From the NCBI RefSeq assembly GCF_026212465.1, contig NC_080057.1, positions 26,181,147 to 26,245,146 on the forward strand: 64,000 nucleotides of DNA, given 5' to 3'. Source of the DNA: Amaranthus tricolor (Eukaryota; Streptophyta; Magnoliopsida; Caryophyllales; Amaranthaceae). The first letter of the stretch is position 1; the number at the start of each line of letters is the position of its first letter. The notes under the pieces are model-generated. The model was given only the letters and a program-made list of their open reading frames with translations, made no database searches and was not told the DNA's origin. A program made the position numbers and the translations under genes. This document shows, piece by piece, positions 44,853 through 57,416 of the stretch.

Positions 44853-45972
44853 GAGAAAATTCTATAAAACTACCTATTCTATACCTGAATTTGCAAAAAA
44901 CTACCTTATCTAATTTTTTTTGCAAAAAACTACCTTATGTAATACTTTTGTTTGCAAAAGACTACCTTCTAACGGATTCGAGAGTTTGACCGTCAAAACT
45001 AACCTTTGACTATCACGTGTGACGCACGTGACCCTTTAATAAGCAAACCTTCCTTCTTCATTTCAGACATTCCCAGCCATTTTCTCCATCTGCTGCTTCG
45101 GTCAAAATTATTCCCCTTCTTCTTCGATAGCCGCGTTTTGAGCTTGAAACTCGAGGTAAGGCCACTAAGCTAATTGTCCGTTTCAGCTTCGGTTGAGCCA
45201 CTATAAGCTGTTTTCGAACTTCATCCGGTAACCTCAATGTGAATCGGTCACGATTCTCACCGGGTTGACTCAGTGAATGACCCGTCGAGTGTGACCTCGG
45301 TACACAGTGTTTCATCTTCCTGAAACTCATTAAGGCAAATAGCGCACTCCAGTGACTCTTTACCGAATTTCAAATCCTTCACATCGGCGTATAAAAATGT
45401 CGGAAATGTTTCTATTACGGATTGATCGAGTCCACGGATTTGAGCTCTTAACAAATTTTCATTTCTAACAAAAGCAGCCGGATCACCATTTGAAGAATTA
45501 TCGGAACATTGTTGGATGTAAATAGCAATGCATCCAGTAATGAAAAAACCTAGAACTAAAACAATAACAATTAAAGCCATTGATGGACTTACTTTATTTC
45601 CATTTAACTCATAATCATCATCATCACTCGATTGTCGTTGCGCATCCACAATTTGCAATAAAGAAGTTTAGATTATGCAGAGAAATAATAGTAGTATACT
45701 ATACTGGTTTGTTGTTGTGGATGTGCAACAATGGCGGCTCATAGTTTGGTGTAATTTCGATTTAAGAGGGAGAAAATCTTGCTTATTAAAGGGTCACGTG
45801 CGTCACACGTGATAGTCAAAGGTTAGTTTTGACGGTCAAACTCTCAAATCCGTTAGAAGGTAGTCTTTTGCAAACAAAAGTATTACATAAGGTAGTTTTT
45901 TGCAAAAAAAATTAGATAAGGTAGTTTTTTGCAAATTCAGGTATAGAATAGGTAGTTTCATAGAATTTTCTC
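44853..45972. mobile_element. Pack-MULE-like TIR transposon carrying an ATL gene fragment
   Basis: Two inverted repeats of about 194 bp bound the element: 44853-45046 starts 'gagaaaattctataaaacta' and 45779-45972 is its complement with only a few mismatches. The TIRs contain three repeats of 'gcaaaaRactacctt'. The flanks are (TTA)n, so a 9-bp 'ttattatta' target duplication is possible but not provable. Between the TIRs lies an intronless plant gene fragment and no transposase. Long TIRs plus captured host sequence is the Pack-MULE pattern; the superfamily is inferred, not shown by a transposase. Confidence 0.85.
45058..45658 (-). pseudogene. Captured ATL-type RING-H2 E3 ligase fragment, RING core deleted
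   Basis: Read on the minus strand, the first frame has a hydrophobic segment (SPSMALIVIVLVLGFFITGC), the ATL GLD block (RGLDQSVIETFPTFLYADVK) and the start of a RING-H2 finger (LECAICLNEFQEDETL), then runs out of register. A second frame gives the family's C-terminal block (RSHSTGHSLSQPGENRDRFT, then LRLPDEVRKQ and SSKRGYRRRR). About 45314 marks the join: cysteines 3 to 8 and the His pair of the RING are gone, and the frame shifts. No ATG stands at the expected start (a TTG is there, with a stop just upstream). ATL6/31-like is the closest type by the tail. It cannot act as a ligase, but it could make antisense or small RNA against its parent gene. Confidence 0.85.

Positions 45973-46046
<74 letters not shown>
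45973..46046. repeat. (TTA)n microsatellite at the transposon edge
   Basis: About 74 bp of TTA repeats directly against the right TIR; a shorter TTA run abuts the left TIR at 44834-44852. The element probably inserted into an existing TTA microsatellite, which later expanded on one side. Confidence 0.95.
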
Positions 46047-49000
46047 TGTGTGATTCATCTTTAAATTATAAAATAATTTCATTTTATGAAACATACACAT
46101 ATTTATTGTATATGTATATAATACTAACGTCTTTCAATATCATCATATTCCTTTTCAAATACCATGTAATTAAAACAAATTCAACAATCGGATATTCACT
46201 TAATTTTGAAATGAACACGACTTGATCCCACTTCAAAATAAATTTAAAATTATATAAAAATTAATGTGAACACAAGATTCGATTTTAAATTGACCCGAAA
46301 CACTTAATTTAAAATTAACCCAGTGACTCGAATGAACACCTCTACATCTAATGTTTGTATAAAAAATTGGCTTGACGATGGTTCGATTTGGATCATTGAC
46401 ATTATTATTGTTGATGTAGCTATTTAATTTATTATTATATTCCTAAAAACTATCCTCGTATTATATGAATTCTATAATGGATAAGATTTTATAAACAAAT
46501 ATTACTTTGAATTAAAATTGAAAATGATATTTCAAAACTAAACCCACAAGAGAAGGAATTTCTTCAACGGCATTCTGCCATGATATTTATGAGCATAATC
46601 AATTCATAGTTCCAAAGGTGGGCATTACTGTATGATTTTATTGTGTATCCCTCTTATCATGGACTTCATGCACCCTCATATCACAACCATTGAAATTTGA
46701 AAGGGAGATTTCAATATATGATCTTGTCCGTTCATTTTAAATTTGGATGGTCATTTTCTTGTGATAGCAACAATTCTTGATTTATTGCTCAGAATTTTGG
46801 ATTCACCTTTGCACTTGAATCCTTGCACCTGCAAAAAAAATAATGAAAAATAAGAGGCCCATTTTTTGAATTTTGATTTTGAGTAATTTACTATGAAATT
46901 CTGAAATATCTAATTTTTTAGGAGGGCGGGCTATTAGTCTGTGCATTTTGGGCTTTAATACACAGGGCCCGGAGATCACCAAAATTTTGAGGGCCCAAAA
47001 TTTCCCATGCATTAATACAGACTTTACCCTTATAAATTACAATGCTTAATTGACTATTCTCTTTCCCATTAAATCAGAAAATTTATTGCCTCAGTAGTAA
47101 TTATCGGTAAGATTAATTTTTTACCAAAATTGACTCTTTCTAGTTTCTATGCTTGATTGTCTTCTTCCTCAATATTCTTCTCATTACTTTAGTGATTATC
47201 AAATGCCAAAACTATTTTTTCTTCTTTCAAGTAAGTAAATCATTTGAATTCCTTTTATTTTTTGTAATCTCTTTTATATAATCTCCAAATCTCAATTTCA
47301 AAGAGCATTACACTGTATTATTTGATTTGAAGTAAGGATTTACTTTCTTTTTTGGATTTGTTGTGTATAAGAATATTTACGAAAACAATTGCATAAAATT
47401 TTCATTTGGGATATCGGTAGATGATTGATGTATGATTGGGTTTTTAGTATTTTGAAAATTTTAAAAGAATTTTTCATTTTTCATAAACTCTACTGAACAC
47501 TGATAATCATGCAGGGTAAATAACATGGCAGCACCTTCAAATTTTTTCTGTCTTTAAATTGATGTAGGTTTTGGGAAATGGGATTTGCGAAGAAAGGGGG
47601 TTTTATTTTTATATCTTTATCTATAATTTTGATTTAAATGCCTTTAATTAAATCCATTTCTTTTTATTATTATACGTTTTCATTATAATTTTCCCTTCCA
47701 GATTTTGAGTTGTATTTGTATTGAAACATGACTTACCATTATAATAAAATAATACAAATTATTATATTAAAAAGTCTTATCAAGAGACGCGATATATATA
47801 GATTATATAATTTATGTCCTATATATTTATTGTTTAAGGTCGTTTCACCAAAAAGTCTTTTCTAAAAGTAACTCTAAAATAATGAGGTTTTTTATATTTA
47901 AAATTGTAAATAAATTTTTAAGGTCCCAATTTTAATATCAGAGTTAAGACGACCCTATTTTTTAGTAATGTGTCTTTATATGTAGGTATAGTATAATTGT
48001 TTGCATAGATAGTGATTTTGTCTGTTGAGTAACATTTGTATAGGGAAATCTTAGGCACTCACATGGCCGCTATGGACGATGGCATACTATAATATTTAAA
48101 TAATGAGATTCAACTATTAAAAATTCTGTCTTAAAAGTGATCTGTAAATGAAAATTAATTACCTATAGACACAAAAACAAGACAAGGCAAGAAAGTGTAA
48201 TTAACAAAAACTAATAAAACATACATTACTTCATTCTATATTAGAAAAAAAAAAAAGCCTCTAACCAAACTAAATAGATATTATCTTCAATTGGACCTAA
48301 AATATAATATAATACAAGTAGATTTGATTTGTTTTTCATGATAAATTATTGAATGCAAATTTGAAAATAACTTTAACAGTCTAATTAGCGATAAATTTAG
48401 GCAAGTCAGTATAAGGGTACACACCTATAATGGCCCATAGTATGCCTTTTGGCACGAAAATATGGTCAGAAGGCCATAATAAGGACGAGTAGTAAAATTT
48501 TATTAAATAATATACTTTTCTATGTGTTTGATTTTACTAGCTACTGAAATTGATAATTTGTGAGAGAAAATATAATTTTTAATAACAAACTTAAATAATA
48601 AATCAAAAAGTAGTTTAGTTTAATTATATGATCTAGCACACCTCTATTTGAAATGGTAGGCCAATATAAAAATGTTAGACTTCAAGCTAAACAGTGTCAT
48701 TAAAAACATTTCTTATAACGCAAGGTCAAATGGGTCATACCAAAGTATATATACACCTCTATTTCTCAACGTAATAATTAACTTAAATCCAAATTTTATT
48801 CTTGAGTACCTTTCCGTTCTTATATGGAAAATTTAATTGGTGGGTAAACATAGCTATTTTTTAAATATTAGTTTATCGCATAAAATTAAATAAAATTTAT
48901 ATTTGTTAAAAGGTTGGGAGAGTATAAGGAGAAAAGTAGTATATGAGATGAACTTATATCAGTTTTCTTATATTACCTTATATCAGCATTCAAGATCTTG

Positions 49001-51595
49001 CACATATATATAGTGCAAGATGATCAAAGAAGACAAATATATTACTATTGCAAGAGATAGATTTCCACAAAACAATGTATTCAATGTATTGTCCCATCAC
49101 AACAATATTAGTATATATACACCTTTATTGTACAAAATACAAATAACCCACTAGGAATTTTTCCTCTATAGTAAAACTTATTTTTCATATTGCTTTCTTT
49201 TTTATAAAATTTTAAAAATTGAATATAGAAAGTAGACTTCAAAATCTAGCATGAGACAAAGGAGTAACACTTAGATTTCTTCAAAATTAAATGGCCTAGA
49301 ATACTTCATGCAAAAAAAAAAAACAAGAGATAGAAGAAAAAACAAAAAAAAAATGTATTATAAATTATTAAATGGTTCATTGATTGTGGGCACCCCTAAT
49401 TAATAATTATTATGCTTGGAAAAGATCGATAGAAGCATAAAATTTAAATTTATGAATGGATGAGAAAATGTTGAATAATAAAACAAGAATGAAGGACATT
49501 TCTTGCTTTTTAGTGGTTGCAAAATCTATTCTTGCCACTACAGAGAACAATTGTCTTCGATGACCGTTTTGCCACCCAAGTCTGAAATTGAACATTTTAC
49601 AAATTAGTTAGTGTAAGTATATATAATATTTATCAAAACAAAATTGTATATTTCATTTAAATAGATGATGTTAATAATAATGCTATTAAAATTATTACGT
49701 AGGGTTTTACATAGTGAACTATCATGGTTAGAAATGTGTATTACTCCCTCTTTACAATAGGTTGCAACACTATAATTTTTTTAAGTATTTTTTTTATTAC
49801 ATGGGGCGAGAAAAGCAGTGTGCTAGATTAGAATGAAATTTATGATTTTATATGGAAAAGTAATATTTGCTCTCCTACTAAGACAATAGTTAATTTTTGC
49901 AAGCATCTCTGATTGTTAGTGAAAAAATATTAAATCGGTTGAAATAATACAAAATAAAATTTAAAATATTTAATTTATAGATGAGATTGAAGGAGCCATA
50001 AAAAAGTATTCCTGAAAACTAAGAAAATGTATCAAATTGGAATTTGTTTGGTTTTATGTAGCTTACAAATTTATACTACTAATATTAAAAGTTCAGTACT
50101 TTTCGACAACAGGTATACATATAAATAAAAATGTTTTTTGTTTATGAAAAATCAAAATTTTTATTGATGGAATATCATATATGGATATATAGTAATAACA
50201 AATTCTTTGTTAAATTATTAAGACATTTAATAAAATTTATTAGTAATTTCATTTAGAGTTTTAACAGTTTAAAGGTTTTTTGGCTTGTGCATGATTACAA
50301 AAAAAACATTTACAATTTTCTTACTTTTTAAATTTAATAGTAATTTCAATAAGAATTTTAAGACGTTTAAAGATTAATATTTGTCTGTGTTTTTTTCAAT
50401 TAATTTTAAATACCAACAATAAATGAGCCGTTGTCCCATTTAATAATTAAAATTCAGCTCCATGTTCGAAAAGTTGAAACAAAAAGATTCTGCATATATA
50501 TGAAAGGCGAAGCTTCTAAATCATGTGAAACCTTCTCCTTTTAATAATATTTTTTCTTAATCTTGATTAACTATGTGCTAATGTTGCTAAACAGTGAGCT
50601 AGTTGAGTTAGCTCATAAGTCAATATTTTTTTAAGTAGCTTTTATCAAATTTACTTTATTTATATTTTTTATCAGATTTATATTTTTTTGATTTATAGAC
50701 TCACATTTAAATTATATTTTTCGTCACATCATATATTTCTCTCATTTTCTATGCTTAAAAAATTTTTCATCACCTCATTTATACTTAAAGTTGTTTAATT
50801 CGTTGGGACAGTAGAAGTATTAGTTTTATTTAATTTATTTGAAATATTTTTGTTTAAAGTAGCTCCACACTAAACTTTCCAAATGCACAAATAATAAAGT
50901 TGGTGTCAATAGACTAACACACATGGATGAGGGCGGAGTAAAAATATACTACTATATAATTAAAGTTCTTATTTTTTATTTTATATTTTTAAAAATTTTA
51001 AGGATTAAAAATAAATAGTTAAACTAAAATAAAAATAATGTAAATTAATTATCAATTATATCTGAAGCTCTTAATTTAAAGATTTTATGCAGTCGGATAC
51101 TTACAGATGCTCATAGTTAATTGCTGACCAAGACACCATGGTCACATAAAAAATTAATCCCTAAAATTAATAAAGGAATAAAAAGAAAGAAATTTCAATT
51201 GGTGTTGCGAAAACGAAAGTAAAAAAGTTGTGACTATTGGTAGTTATAAGAAAAAGAATTTATACTTTTGAAATAATATTGGGTCACAAGCGCTCACTTT
51301 GTTCATGCTTTTGAAATTCCTTAGTAAAAAACATAACTTTTTAAATAGAAAGAATAAGATAATGTATAGGCAAATGGCAAAAAAAATAACCACAAAAAAT
51401 AACATTATCAAGTAATTTGGCAAGTTCATTGCAATAATTTGGTTATAAATTTTCAAATTTTGAATTGTAGATGATTTCATATTGCAACATTCATATCACA
51501 ATATTGGTTATATATGACTTTTTTTTACATATTTTTCAGTAGAATTCGAGCCTTAATATTTGTAAATATACTATATATAAAATTATACTAATTTA
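46047..51595. other. Gene-free AT-rich region
   Basis: No coding gene recognised. 46190-46350 is related to 36724-36900 (shared 'cgattttaaaYYgaYccgaaacaY' and 'acccaRtgactcgaatgaac'-like pieces). 46940-47010 with 'gggcccaaaatttcccatgc' and 47915-47960 with 'gaccctatttttta' look like ends of old transposons. A Stowaway-type 'tactccctctttacaa' half end lies at 49743. Frames at 46803-47012, 49410-49595 and 51244-51480 have no domain. Confidence 0.45.
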
Positions 51596-51838
51596 AGACT
51601 GTTTTACGGTGAGACCATATCTAATCTCTATTGAATTGGTCCAATATATACTTTATGTCTTAAAGTGATCACATTAACGTAAAAGTGATTACTTACAATG
51701 TTAAAATAATCATTTTTTATGGTCATAGAGTGATTACTTATAACCTTAAAACAATCACATATGCTTTTAAAGTAATCAATTAAATAAATAGACTAATTAT
51801 ATAAGTCCGTCTCATGGTGAGACGGTCTCATACAATAC
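51596..51838. mobile_element. MITE with GTGAGACCGTCTCAT-type ends
   Basis: Left 'ttttacggtgagaccatatc' and right 'catggtgagacggtctcata' share GTGAGAC(C/G) in both orientations. The interior has repeats of 'aaagtgattacttaYaa' and 'aaRtaatca'. It parallels the GAGACGGTCTC family in plan (short internal units between GAGAC-rich ends) but the unit sequence differs. Confidence 0.6.
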
Positions 51839-53434
51839 GAGCTGATAAAATTATAAATTAGATAAAATATTTCATATAACCAACAATACATAAGGGGAAA
51901 TAATAACATTTCTATTGCATAACATCAAAGTCCTATTAGGGATTGTACTATTGTATTAATAGAGTAGTCAAATTCAGACCAACAAACTGCAGGCTTATAT
52001 ATGTCAAAATGCCTTTGGTAAACAAATTATGTTGGCTGTTTGGTTGGATAAATAGTGTCCAATAGCTTGGTAATTAGAGATATTAGCTCTTTAATCAAAA
52101 TATATAAAACTAATTTACAGTTTTCAATAAAATTATAAGTACAAAATTATAAAAATATGTATAATAATATTATTAGTTCCAAGAAAACAAAAACTTTTAA
52201 AGAGGTGTATTAATTATCATCCGTGAAGCAAGGTCCAAGACATATTGTAAATAGTTCTACTATTCCTAGGCCATGTTTTACCATTTTCGTATTTACTAAA
52301 TTTTGAAAAAAAAATTATATAGTTTTTATGATTGTAAATAAACAATAAATATATTTTCTAAAAATATAATTATTTATGACTTTAATGCTAATTTCAATGC
52401 TAATTACATAAAATATAAGCATTAAATTTATTTTCTACTTTTATCTTTTTATATACAACCCAAAAAATTGTATATATATATTACTTTTAAATTTATGCGT
52501 ATAATTTCTTTGTATAGGTTAAAATACACCACTCTATGGTTTGTCTCTTTGAATTAGTTTCAAAGGAAAAAATAGAATCTTTTAAGGGAAAAGGTATATG
52601 TTTAGTAATTAATGAAGAGAAAAATTAAATTGTATGAATGAAATTAGAAGAGAGTTAAAAATATAGAGACAAGATTAAAAGATGCGGATTATTATCTAAA
52701 AAAATTGATGCAAAATAAGAGGAACACACAAAAAAATACATGCTCTACCTAATTATAGATAAAAACTAGAGGTGATACATATACTACCCTTTTTCATCAA
52801 ACTTTTGAATTGGACTAGAATTAGGGATGTAGGTAGGAAATTGATTATTAGCTGTTGGTTGTTAATTGATACATAATTTGATTGACTTGTTGGATCAGCT
52901 AGTTGCATTGACTATTTTTGTTAATTGTTAAGCTGATTGTATAAGTCATATGTTACATAAAGTTGTAATAAGTATTTACTCGAGCAACAATCGTCTCATT
53001 GTGAGACATACTCATATAAACAGCCCAAATTCTAACATGAGTATTTTAATATTTAAAAAATCAATTTAATCGGACTCGTTAGACCACTTTTATAATGAGG
53101 ATTTGCAAAGTCTGAAAAGGTATGGATTGGTATTTGGGGGCAGGAGCACCATAGCAATCTTCATTTCAAATTTTTATTCTTCGCCCATTTCCTGAAACCT
53201 AATAACTCAATGTCCTTTATATGGGCCAAATAGTCTAAGTTCAATAGTGTACCAGCTCAACAAAATCGGCCCAACGGTTGCTTTTCAAGCCAATACACAA
53301 CATCCTCCAACTCCCACTCCGCCCATGTCTTAACCACCATCTACGCTCAAGGCCCAAGACCCAAGGCCCAACATCCTAAATTTAACAAAACCCATCTCAC
53401 TACTTCTGCCCCTCTTACTAAACCCCCACCCAGT

Positions 53435-53865
53435 AAGTGTTGTATAAGACTATTTTGCTGTGAGACGGGCTCATACAAGCAACACAAATCATTTATACTC
53501 CCTCCATCCCATTTAATTTGCAGCATTTTTCATTTTGGTTCGTCCCACTTAATTTGAATCATTTCTATTTTTATATGGCCCACCACTTCTTTTAATCTCA
53601 TTCATACGGTTTAACTCTCTTCTATTCTTATCCATACAATTCATTATCTTTCTTCATTTATTACGAGTTTACGACTATTCACCTTTTTCTTAAAAAATAA
53701 CAATTTTATCTTTAATTCAAACTATATAAGACAGAGGGAGTACTAAAAAAAATTCAAATTACTGCTAAACTATTTTTTTATTTTGTTTTAATAAATTAGA
53801 ATTGAGTCAGCTCATATTAAGTCGGCTCATGATAAAACGGTCTTAATAAAGAATTAGTCCCCCTA
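53435..53865. mobile_element. GAGACGG-type MITE interrupted by a Stowaway MITE
   Basis: Left part 'taagactattttgctgtgag' 'acgggctcatac' and right part 'gtcggctcatgataaaacgg' 'tcttaata' are inverted relatives and belong to one element. The Stowaway at 53498-53740 sits between them, giving a nested insertion. Confidence 0.6.
53498..53740. mobile_element. Stowaway (Tc1/mariner) MITE
   Basis: 243 bp with the classic CTCCCTCCATCCC left end and GACAGAGGGAG right end, flanked by TA on both sides (53496-53497 and 53741-53742). The interior is non-coding and contains 'cccacttaatttgaatcat'. Confidence 0.85.
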
Positions 53866-54376
53866 TATACAAATTCTTATTTTATGTTTTTTGTTTAGAG
53901 CTCGTATAACTATAGGCCCAAAACATTTTAGTTTTTGTTATGATAATTCAAAAACTCAAGCTTTAACTAGAGGCAGAATAAGATGTGTTCCTACATGAAT
54001 GCACGAGGACATTGAGATCAAAAAACGTTATAAACTTGTGATATTGTTATGATTTGTATATGTGATTATATATTGGATCATTTCTATATGAATAGATCTT
54101 TAAAACTTATAGCCCCCGGTACATCCCTTTCAATGCATGCGATGGAGTATCCAAGCAATATATTTTCGGCATTTACTACTAAGCGCAAGTAACTCAGAAG
54201 AGACCCTACAAACGCACAAACACTCCATTGTATTATGACAGATTTATAAAGGGGCATAATGTGTTATGATCCGTTAAAACAAAAAAAAAATTAAATAAAT
54301 AAATAAAACAAAAGTTAAGAGGAGAAGAGAGAAAATAAAAATAAAGTTAAAAGGGCCTATCAATGAAAATTACTAA

Positions 54377-54695
54377 CGGCCCGTTTGGTGGGTGGTTATA
54401 AACGGTGGTAATGAAAATGAAAAATTAGCGTGATTTTAGTTGAAAAATCTCTTTGGTACTTTGATGGTTATGCTTATTCAACTTTAATCATCTTATTTTT
54501 TTCATAAAATTCATTCTAATGCATTAACATTGGGAGAGGTGGTATTAGGTGTTAATGGAAATTTGTAAGCAAAAAAACTTTTTTGTAATTAAAGCTTCAT
54601 TACCATGGGAATGATATGGAACTTTTGCTGAAACTTTACACTATAAATCATTTCCATTACAACTAACCATTTACTATCACTGTCCAAACGCCCCG
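54377..54695. mobile_element. hAT-type MITE
   Basis: Ends 'cggcccgtttgg' and 'ccaaacgccccg' are inverted repeats (10 of 12). The interior matches the element in TBL intron 1 at 24092-24402. Non-coding. Confidence 0.7.
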
Positions 54696-55603
54696 TAATT
54701 GTACATATAGTTGTCCAATTTAGACCTAATATCAAAACCAAACATGACTCGATCGACTCAATTTAAAGTAAACTATATATAAAAATTAAATTGAGGTGAT
54801 AATTGAAATAGTGTTCTCAATAATGATAACTATTAAGTTCGAGATGCATGACAAGAATACAAATAAGTTTTCAAATTACATTGTTATCACTTATTCTGAA
54901 TGTAATTAAGTCGTTTTAAAATTTGTCCAACAATGACATTGTTCATCGCTTTCAAAATACGAAAATTGATCATGGACAATCGTCATAATTAAAACACTAT
55001 TAAATGCAATTATGTCTTTATTTAAATTGTTGACTTCAATTTTTTTATTTTATTTTATTTTATTTTTCTGAATCCGCCACTGATACGAATAACAGTTATT
55101 ATCGCACAACTACAATAACTTCTTCATAGTTAAACGACTACATCTACATGATGATCTATCCATGCATTATAATAAGTACATATTTGTAATAAATTGTAAG
55201 ATACAGCAACACATTATATAGAACTATAAATATTGTCATTGTTTAAGACTGGGTTCTGAGAATCAGACAATCAAAAATATATGTCAAAGCAAAAAAAATA
55301 TTTGTATTGAGCCTAAATTTCAGTATCTTTATTCATTTTTGGCCTATCATCATTTAATTACTGAATAATTAATTGATCTGATGGATATAAGCTAGACATC
55401 TGAAGTACCAAACATTTATATAGTGGTGTATGTGCAGTTGTTAAATTATGGTGCCACAATTCATTGCCATTGCAGTGTTATGACTTTGTGAATTGTGAGT
55501 CATAAAATCATACTTCAGAAGTACTTAATACTTTGGCTTCTATCTTGGGTAAGGGTAACCTTAATAACCACAAGTTTTTTAAAAAAATTAATTATAGGTA
55601 GGA

Positions 55604-56032
55604 TCGGCTCTGAGATTTGAGAGGTGCAAGGCGAAATATTGATTATGGCCTTTAATTACTAAATATATACTTCCTCCATTTCACTATACTTTCTACATTT
55701 GACTTTTTACGAATCTAATTTGTTATTTTGATCAATTATATATTGAACTATATAAATCTAAAATCTAAAAATTATAAAAAGTTAATACTGTGAAAGTATG
55801 CGATTAGACAATTCAAACAAGATCTCACGTGACTATATTTTTTTTACACATTAACCGCAATATATAAATAAGTTTGAACAATAAATAGTGTCAAAGATCA
55901 TTATGTAGCGAGTATTTCAGAACGGATGAAGTACTATTATAGGTTCATAACTACTAAATATTAAAACGTTATTTTTCAAAAATTTTAGATGGACCAGGAA
56001 TATGTGCACCTTTTGCCCCTATAGGGCCGATC
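55604..56032. mobile_element. TIR element with GATCGGCYCT ends, hosting a Stowaway
   Basis: Left 'ggatcggctctgagatttga' and right 'atagggccgatctt' form inverted ends, with 'gaggtgcaaggcg' and 'gtgcaccttttgcccc' as a second inverted pair inside. A Stowaway MITE lies within at 55670-55931. Superfamily unknown. Confidence 0.5.
55670..55931. mobile_element. Stowaway-type MITE
   Basis: Ends 'cttcctccatttcact' and 'cagaacggatgaag' are degenerate Stowaway termini, with TA at both flanks. Non-coding, AT-rich interior. Confidence 0.65.
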
Positions 56033-56974
56033 TTGATTATAGGGTAGGATGAGGGAAGGAAAAACTTGATCAGAATAGACTTGATCAGATAAGAGGGTAA
56101 TTACTCAAATTAATGTTCACAAATATATACAATATACTAATGAAGAAAAGATTATGACACATGTCGACTTTACGATAAAAATTTTCCCGCTCTTTTCATG
56201 TTTATTAGGCAAATATTTATAGCATATCATGTAATATCTTTCTAATTAGATTATTCAATTGATTAGTTAAAAAAGATTTTAAAACTACACCTAATTTACT
56301 ATTTTGTTACCATATACAATCAATTAAAATATGTAGTATACTTTAATTACAATGGATAATAACATATTAATTACTTTTACAGTTTTTAAAACAAATAAAT
56401 TTATTGTTTCAACATGCTTAGGAGTCATATAATAAATTTAATTACACATATAAGATTAGTAATTTTTTATTTAAATAATTTATAAACCGTGCTTGGCACG
56501 AAAATCTATTTATATGTTCGGAAAATTTTAGCTAAACATATATTAGAATTTCAAAGGTGATTTTAATATTTTGGTCAGGTTGTTATTTGAGATGATCAAT
56601 AAAATATACTAATAAAGAAATGACTTGAGATACGTGTTATTAAAAATTTTCTCGCTTTTTTTCTATTATTGACAGAGAAACTTTTGATATTTGACTTGAT
56701 ATTTAGGGAAACAATTAACTCACTAAAATATGTAATATTTGTTGATTATCTATTACTATATTTGATGATCAATTGAAATACTATATTTTCTTATATAAAC
56801 TAAAAAATAATATACATGTAAATCTTTATTTTAACTTAGATAATGAATCATCATGATACTCTTATAATGAATAAGCTAAATAATTTGGCTATTTTTCCAA
56901 CTAAATCCTCCCTTCTATATCTATGATAGTTGAAAACTTTTAAATTTTACTTGTCTTAATTATCAATCTTACTA
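56033..56974. other. AT-rich region, no gene
   Basis: Two stretches share the pattern 'atatactaatRaagaaa' followed by 'tttctcgctYttttt'-like sequence (about 56130-56200 and 56605-56665) and may be diverged copies of one repeat. No reading frame of interest. Confidence 0.4.
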
Positions 56975-57416
56975 GGAAAAATTACCTAGAATAATCCAAC
57001 CTTTTCATAATTTTCCTACAATAATTTCACCTGTTAATTAACCATAAATAATCCCAATTTTATGGGGTATTTGCCTAGAGTAAACTTAGGGAACTCGAAG
57101 ACCTGTTATAGTACGTAATTCACCAGAATAGTAAACTGAAAATTAATTTAAAATTAGAGAAAAATTTACATAAAAAATTCTGAATAATAAAAAAAATTAT
57201 AAAATTTTTTCAACATTTTTTAAAAATTTTTTCGACATTTTATTTTATTTTATCTTTTTTTAAAAAAATAAAAACTTGATGTAGCAAGTCATCTAGTTAC
57301 TGGGTTTACTCTACGAAAATAACCCTCAAAGTTGGAATTATTGATGGTTAATCAATAAGTGGGATTATTGTAGGAAAATCATAAATAGGTTGAATTATTC
57401 TAGGTAATTTTTTTCC
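56975..57416. mobile_element. MITE with ~110-bp terminal inverted repeats
   Basis: The left arm 'ggaaaaattacctagaataa' continues through 'ttttcctacaataatttcac' to 'gtagagtaaac'-like sequence. The right arm is its complement with about one mismatch per eight bases. Imperfect 9-bp flanks ending in 'ttacta' appear on both sides. The long TIRs and 9-bp flank size suggest a Mutator-like MITE. Non-coding centre. Confidence 0.75.

Noticed and set aside
45912..46100. Frame coding a poly-Asn run
   Set aside because: It is the translation of the (TTA)n microsatellite beside the transposon.
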